Source: Arthrobotrys musiformis (taxonomy: Eukaryota; Ascomycota; Orbiliomycetes; Orbiliales; Orbiliaceae). Taken from it: a stretch of DNA of 64,000 bases. The position numbers and the translations under genes are program-made. The DNA lies in NCBI GenBank assembly GCA_036971715.1, contig JAVHJL010000005.1, forward strand, positions 496,001-560,000. Reading direction: 5' to 3'. This document shows positions 58,175 to 64,000 of the stretch, in pieces. Position 1 is the first letter of the stretch. Every line of letters starts with the position of its first letter. The notes under the pieces are model-generated. The model was not told the origin of the DNA. It saw only the letters and a program-made list of their open reading frames with translations, and searched no databases.

Positions 58175-59020
58175 ATGTTTCGTTGGTAAGTTGGTACCTG
58201 ATGGTGATCGAAGGCCAGCGATTCGATTCGCACTGATGAAGATACGATGGCTTTGTATTTATCTATACGCGCCTAAAATATTTGGTTCTGACTTGTCTCG
58301 TACTCAAATCTACGGTCTTACGACTTAAAGGTACCAAGCAAAACTAACCCAACGGCCTGTTCTAACACAGGTCGTCACAACTGCTGTAAGCTCTCAGATA
58401 TACTCCCTTCAAACATAAAAAGAACGCTAAATGAAACACTTACAGTTCTTATTCGGCGCTGGCGATGTGACTGCCCAGCAAATTGTCGACCGTCGCGGGG
58501 CCGCAAACCATGATTTCCCGCGTACTCTTAGGATGACGGCGTGGGGTGGGTGCTTTTTTGGACCAGTTGCGGTTCAATGGTATAAACTCTTGGGCAGAAT
58601 CAGCTTTCCAGGCCACCCGACGAGAGAACTCCTGACAAGGGTAGCAGCAGATCAGATTCTATTTACTCCAGTCAATCTGCTGTGTTTTTTTACGGGGATG
58701 ACGCTGTTAGAGGGTGGAAATCCAAGAAAAAAACTGGAGAAAAGCTATTTGACAACACTGAGAAATAATTGGATGCTGTGGCCGAGTGAGTTTCAACTTT
58801 GATCCCATGATGGCGAGTGTGTTAGTTAACAGTATCCGGATCCTAGCTGTTCAATTAGCCAACTTCAAGTTCGTACCCCTTGAACATAGGTTATTAGTTG
58901 TGAACGTTGTTAGTCTAGGTATGCTCCGCCCAGGATCCATATGATTCTAACGAGACGCGACTAATAAATGACGGTCTAGGCTGGAACTCCTATCTAAGTT
59001 ACACCAATACGCGCAAATAA
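58175..59020 (+). CDS. Mpv17/PMP22-family membrane protein
   Basis: Five exons, 58175-58185, 58331-58385, 58446-58785, 58847-58918 and 58980-59020, give 172 residues, the usual family length. The first exon is 11 bases (M-F-R-W). The join restores the family N terminus M-F-R-W-Y-Q-x-K-L-x-x-R-P-V-L-T-Q, followed by F-G-A-G-D-V-T-A-Q-Q. Further family marks are R-M-T-A-W-G-G-C-F-F-G-P, W-Y-K-L-L, D-Q-I-L-F-T-P-V, N-N-W-M-L-W-P-T-V-Q-x-x-N-F-K-F-V-P-L and V-S-L-G-W-N-S-Y-L-S at the end. The family (yeast Sym1, mammalian Mpv17 and PMP22) sits in the mitochondrial inner or peroxisomal membrane with four membrane segments and may form channels involved in metabolite or stress handling. Which organelle is used here cannot be told. 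Confidence 0.9.
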
Positions 59021-59611
59021 TAGAATAAAATATTGAAACTAGAGCTAGCTCTGAAATATAGATCATACAAAAGTAACGGGACTTGGTCAATTGTTGCTGT
59101 GGACCCCTGTAAGGAGGCCTAATAGATATGTAGATACAGGAACGGTTGTTCTCGTACCCAGGCTGCACAAAGAGTGACCGGGAACGGGGTCGAAACCGGA
59201 CGGGAGAGGAGTGCCAGAATAGGGCTGAAAGAACCAAATGATAAAAAGAGACTATAATTCTTTTTTGGGAGACAAGAGGTCGTAAAAGAAAAGGACAGTT
59301 CGAAGTCTCCCATAACGCCAGCTGAATAAAACATTTGTGATTTCATGCACCCTCCAGATACAGAAAATAGGCACCGAAGCCCTCCACGATTAAACAGGAA
59401 AGTATTACAGGTGTTTTTTTCTTTCTGTTTCTGCCATCATTGCCCAAGAATAAAGAAAAGCGATAGAAAGGCTAGTCGCAGGTAAAACCGCACAAGCCTG
59501 AAAAGAGTAATCCCATAGTGGGACACAAAGCTAGATCCAGATGCTTCTAGGTAAAAAGGAAGAGAACACTATGGGCTGAATGTTGTCTACTATTCCAGCT
59601 GATCCTCTGCC
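59021..59611. other. Intergenic region between Mpv17 and eIF4E genes
   Basis: Convergent 3' ends; no coding signal. One copy of the dispersed 12-mer TCTCGTACCCAG lies at 59150-59161. Confidence 0.5.
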
Positions 59612-60480
59612 TTATACGACAAACTTGGGCTTCGCGCGGGAGCTACCAGCGTGAGCACTCTCGCTATGGCCAGAGAACTCAACTTGCTCTCGTTCACCAA
59701 GTCGCAATACTTCCTTGAATCTCCGGCCAATTTCCAATAGCGACTCACGGACCTCCTTGCCAGTTCTTCCTTCGGTGGCCGTTCCCATAGACCTAGTCCA
59801 CAGGCCTATTCGGTAGAGTCCCTTACGAACGTTGACGACAACGCCCATAACCTCGCGGTCGTTTTCCTTCTCGAGGGTTTCGCCGATAGCAGCAAGCATT
59901 GTGTGGAGCCAAAGCTCATCGATAGGGACGGTCTTCTTGTCTTTGAACTGGTAGGCCCATTTCCCACCATTCTTATTGGAGGGGTCCTCCCATTCAGGAC
60001 GGATGCCAGCTTTGAACAGATGGTAGTCTGACTTCAGAGCAAGTTCCGAGGTTTTAGTAATGTTGTTCTAGTGTCACGAGGTGTTAGCAGGTTGTCACGG
60101 AGATAGACCATAACAAGAGCTCTGAGACGTACATATATCCCCCAGAATTCTTCAACGGAGTCGAAGGAGACGACTTCCTTGAGAGAGTCGGCCCATTGGT
60201 TGTCGCTCTGCATCCGGCATTGTTAGCAGCTAGAGAAATCCTTGGAGATAGTACAAAAGCAGATCATTCGCACCTTTACGCCGCCGCTTGGAGGCTTGGT
60301 GAACCACAAGGTCCATTTGTTCATCAATGGATGCTTAACAGTGAAGTTATCCGGGGAGTGAAAGACGGTGAGCTGGTCTCTCAGGTCCTCTGGCGGACCG
60401 GGGGCGGATCCATCTTGAGGGAGAGCTGGAGTGAGGGGGACGTTTGAAAGATCCTGTGGTTCTGGTGCGAGTTCCGTCAT
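59612..60480 (-). CDS. Translation initiation factor eIF4E (mRNA cap-binding)
   Basis: Exons in transcript order: 60480-60274, 60207-60133 and 60067-59612; 245 residues. eIF4E binds the 7-methylguanosine cap and recruits eIF4G in the cytoplasm. After a Pro-rich disordered N terminus (about 45 residues), the fold starts at V-K-H-P-L-M-N-K-W-T-L-W-F-T-K-P. The eIF4G-contact block V-E-E-F-W-G-I-Y-N-N follows, split by intron 2. Cap-stacking tryptophans are visible in N-K-W-T-L-W, in I-R-P-E-W-E-D-P and in the G-L-W-T-R block. The D-N-Q-W-A-D-S-L-K and E-L-W-L-H-T-M-L-A-A-I-G-E motifs are also canonical. An upstream in-frame TTG is not taken as start. The promoter side carries purine-rich repeats. 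Confidence 0.95.
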
Positions 60481-63400
60481 CGTGATAAATATTCCCAACT
60501 ACTACGGAAGAGATATTCAAAATAAGAAGAAGAAGGGTATCCTGCGATCGAGCTGCGATGAAACGTCAGGTAGAATCGCGGATAAGATGGAGGGGCACTG
60601 TTGATCGTTGAGAGATGAGAGATGAGAGAGATGAGCTAGGGTCCAAGAATCCAAACACTCGTTCTGTCAAAGACCGAGCGGGTGAGCCGAAGATACAGAA
60701 GTCCTGACTTCTTATACGATGCTAGCTCGGAGGTGAAAGAGGAAAGGCCGAGGAGGTGAAGGTGAAGGTGAAGGTGAAGGAGCAGAGGAGCGTCGATTGA
60801 ACTTTTTTCGTGGCGGTTTATTTATGGAAGTGGAGGAGTTTCCTTGAAACCATTTGGAGACAAACAAAACTCAGATCACCTCGCACCGCGGCTGCCACTC
60901 TCAAAATACCACACCAACACGGACTAGGCGGGATAAGCGCTAATGTGTTGGTATATCACTGTACTTCGTGTATCTCTATCTACACGAGGAGTCTTGAAAG
61001 TACATATATTAACGATAGATTACAAGATATTCTGTCTCGGAGTTAGTGTCCCAAGGGCCTGGAGAAATGTTAGTGTTTTTATATGAGAACTTACTCATTT
61101 ATAACCCGTGGAATATGGTCATTATATGATGGCACACTGATATTAGCTAGGATAAGTTTCGATAGTACCGAACTTGCATTGTTTTGCTTCTATACCATTG
61201 GCGTTGAACATTAACTCATCATATCTCCTAAATTTTGGGTGGGGTGGGGTCATTCAGATGATCAATATACTCTGTATGTATGCCTGATATCCGGTACCAT
61301 GGTGAGAACTAGTCTTGTGTTAAAAGGCTGAGAGGAACCCCTCCTAGAGTTTCAAAACTACCTGTGTTATGGCTTCTTAACCCGCTCATTTAAGTTCCGT
61401 TCCTATGTGCGGAAAGAAAATTCGTAGAGATTTTTTCACCAATAACCATAGGCTCAAGAGTATTGGACCTATCACTATTCGGGTATTTCTTCTTCCTTTT
61501 TTTTAGTTTTTAATTTATAAAGATAAGGACTTATAAATTAGATAAATATTCAGTACAAAGCTATAGGTTTTACGATGGAGATGATCTAGGTTCGACGCGG
61601 TTTCATCGCAGATATATGACGATACATCGGTTTTCCGGCTATGGATTCACTTAAAACGTCATGGCGTCGGTACATACAGGAATTGCTGCCTAGTATAGTT
61701 GCAGATAGACACGGCGTGTGCAGTAAGAAGAGCGGTTTCGACACGAATTGAGAGACAAAGCGCACTGAAAAATATAGGCACACATAGGAGCAGCCGACTG
61801 ATGCGCCCGCAAAGTCACATGAAAATATAGGCGCGCATATGCGCATAGCTAGGACTAGCCGACTAGAGTGGTTGTAAGATACCTAGGTAGTTGTAGATAT
61901 CGCCCCTACAATTAATATATCGTGATATTTTGGTCTAGCATTATCCCGCAAACCAAGTAGCTAGTATGCAGATAGAGATGGGCCCCATGCCAACGATAGG
62001 AAATTTTTATCTATATAAAGGAATCCGAGGTCTGCCCTCTTTTTAATTTTTTAAATCAGAAAATACCATCAGATCTGCAGATACCACTACCCCACTGCTT
62101 CGCAATTAATCGGCAATATCCCATCCCAAACTCAACATTCATATTTAATAGGTACGAGACCATCTCGAACCCGCTTTACTGTTTATATACCCAAATTAGA
62201 CCTCAAAAACTGTAGATAGATGTACTAATAAGGACTAGCATTCCTTTCACCCGTGCATCTCGTGGGTTTACCTCGCGTATCGTAGTTAATGAACAATCCT
62301 ATGCATAGGTCACCAAAGTGGCAGACATTGGAGATGAGCTACCGCCCTTGTCTCGTTCCCAGCCCGCCCGGGCGTACCGTCCCGATTAGAGGAGAAATAA
62401 TTTTCAGTACTCTTGTTCACTACAGTAGAAAGGGCTCCCTTAACAACCACCTTAAGGCCACCACTCAAGTTAATGATGATACAGCCTTTCTTACCTGCAT
62501 CGAGCACAAGAAAGCAAAAAAACCCTGTCGAGTTGACGCTACAAAACGTTGATGACATGCCAATTCCGCCACTAGAAATCAAGATGATGACGCTGAAGAG
62601 CAAAGGCACCGCGGTACCGTAGACCTGCAAATTTGAGACCAGTTCGTCCACCTCAATAGTGCCACTCTTGAACAACGTTATCTCCCAAACGCTTTCCCAG
62701 GGGTTGGGTATGAGAGCTGGTACAATATATGTAATAAGGATTGGTACAGAGGCGCATGTTTTTCTAGGCACCGGTGCGGACGGGCAGCAAAAATTCGCTG
62801 ATCCACCGGTTATAATTAGCCAAAATGACGTTTAAATTGGATACTTGATGGCTTGCTGTAGGATATTTTCAGTAGTATAGCTTCTATAACCAATGGTTTA
62901 TCCTCTCGCCTTGTTAACCAGATCTGCAGAGCTGACCGAAGCCTCGCTCCATGGCTCACTTTTTTTTATTGAACGGAATACCTGACACTGATTCCCGCAT
63001 TTATTTGGTTCCTATTTTTTGATATTATCGCATTATGACCCACCAACTTGCAATCTAAAGATATATTTGTTAGCTCCCGTAGCTTATATGCAGATAGTCA
63101 CTCACTTGGCTACCATAACTACGCATCTAGCCAGCTGCAGAATTGCATCACCGACGGTCGCTAGATATCCATATATTGCAGTGTATCGATAAACTCGAGT
63201 AAGGTGGCCTCGAGACCGAGCAAGGCATATTTAAAGGGTGTAATTTTGCGCACTTGTGGCCCGCAGAGCGTCTGAAAACGAGAATAACAGAAGCCCCATA
63301 GTTATATAGCTTCCGAATTCCTTTTGTCCCATAATAGGCCTGGGGAATGCTACTATCTTTGCATAAAACCTAAACTAGGCCGTCTATGACTGCTAAACTT

Positions 63401-64000
63401 AGAGCTCAAGCCCAACTAGTGCGCCCTTAGACAATATCGATACTGAATAAATATGGGCGAATGCGCTGTCGCATACGTGTGCATGCGTATTTAATGTCTT
63501 CGAATTTAAGAGATTTAAGGTCGGAATGGTCTCGTACCCAGATCTAGACCGCACAAAGATTCGCCGGACCAGAATATAAGTATACAAAAGACCTCATGTA
63601 ATTTGTTGAATCAATTCTCAATAACTATAGCTACTAGAGCTTTAGCAATGTCATCCCCTTGGAGTTAGTTCCAATTTCGAAGCATTTTAAATTTGGTAGG
63701 AGGAATAGATATTGAAAGAGCCCATGTGCGTCTAGAGCAGAGACCAGAGATTTGGGCCTGGTCTCGCGGGCCAGCCACACAAAAGGCATGGGTATGTTAT
63801 CGATCGTGAATCTCCTTGACCTAGCTTGCCCGGCATTTGCTTGCCGCTAGTCGTTGGCCACGACGTCGTCAGACGAGCCCGGCAGCAGCTTACGTATACA
63901 ACTACGTACGGAGCTAGTGGTACATACACACATCCCTCAGTCGAATTTGATTGGAGACGGGAAATGAGAGCTTCGAAAACATGCATTTTCATGATCACGG
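60481..64000. other. 3.5 kb AT-rich region, no convincing gene
   Basis: The first 350 bases are purine-rich (GAGAGAT repeats and GGTGAA x4) and likely the eIF4E promoter. Beyond this, DNA is AT-rich with short palindromes. A 153-codon minus-strand frame (62310-62771) has a hydrophobic stretch but no family match. Two copies of the dispersed TCTCGTACC motif occur (62152-62163 minus, 63530-63541 plus). Confidence 0.5.
60755..60778. repeat. GGTGAA x4 tandem repeat
   Basis: Four perfect copies of GGTGAA about 280 bases upstream of the eIF4E start codon. Confidence 0.9.

Noticed and set aside
1..64000. Search by eye for CRISPR arrays, insertion sequences, rRNA genes and intact transposase or reverse-transcriptase frames
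   Set aside because: None were found; the genome is eukaryotic and the gaps hold no intact mobile-element protein.

Overview
This window looks like nuclear DNA of a filamentous ascomycete (Pezizomycotina). Protein-coding genes are split by short GT-AG introns of about 50-120 bases with CTAAC-type branch sites. The genes are fungal: a gEgh16/Mas1-type secreted protein, the p67phox-like NADPH oxidase regulator NoxR, the urea transporter Dur3, a DUF1996 secreted protein, and an NB-ARC-TPR STAND protein beside a PNP_UDP-domain protein. Long AT-rich gene-poor stretches separate the gene islands and may be old repeats or mutated (RIP-like) DNA. The genus cannot be fixed from the sequence. I could assign 15 protein genes with multi-exon models where needed, one tRNA-Thr, and one orphan exon.

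Layout. At 1.8-2.9 kb lies a secreted gEgh16-family gene. At 3.8-5.2 kb is a PLP aminotransferase. From 5.6 to 10.4 kb follow, all on the minus strand, an orphan coiled-coil exon, the anaphase-promoting-complex RING subunit Apc11, a glucose-6-phosphate 1-epimerase and a 1-Cys peroxiredoxin. NoxR lies at 11.8-13.8 kb and a kelch-BTB (Ral2-like) protein at 16.2-18.6 kb. A 6.4 kb gap rich in microsatellites follows. Then come Dur3 (24.9-27.3 kb) and a 4.7 kb AT-rich gap. At 32.0-35.0 kb is a secreted protein built from eleven copies of a four-cysteine repeat. Two genes of unknown function follow at 38.1-38.9 and 41.7-43.1 kb; the second ends in a CaaX prenylation box. A DUF1996 secreted protein lies at 46.0-47.5 kb and tRNA-Thr(TGT) at 49.6 kb. 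The convergent PNP/NLR pair occupies 51.6-57.1 kb. An Mpv17-family protein (58.2-59.0 kb) and eIF4E (59.6-60.5 kb) follow, and the last 3.5 kb has no convincing gene.

The most interesting locus is 51.6-57.1 kb. The plus-strand gene encodes a PNP_UDP (nucleoside phosphorylase/ATP nucleosidase-type) enzyme. Its last exon adds a 29-residue N/Q/G-rich tail. The convergent minus-strand neighbour encodes an NB-ARC-TPR sensor whose first three small exons encode a short N/G-rich head instead of an effector domain. Head and tail can be aligned (N-T-x-F-x-N, then K-V-x-x-Q-A). This is the arrangement of fungal amyloid-signalling pairs such as NWD2/HET-S, in which the NLR templates amyloid folding of a separate effector. 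I infer an NLR-triggered regulated-death or immunity module with a nucleotide-cleaving effector. The amyloid step is untested.

Other genes are mostly housekeeping (Apc11, eIF4E, epimerase, peroxiredoxin) or concern nutrition and morphogenesis (Dur3, NoxR, kelch-BTB). The secreted set (gEgh16-like, Cys-repeat, DUF1996) suggests an organism that interacts with other cells or polymers.
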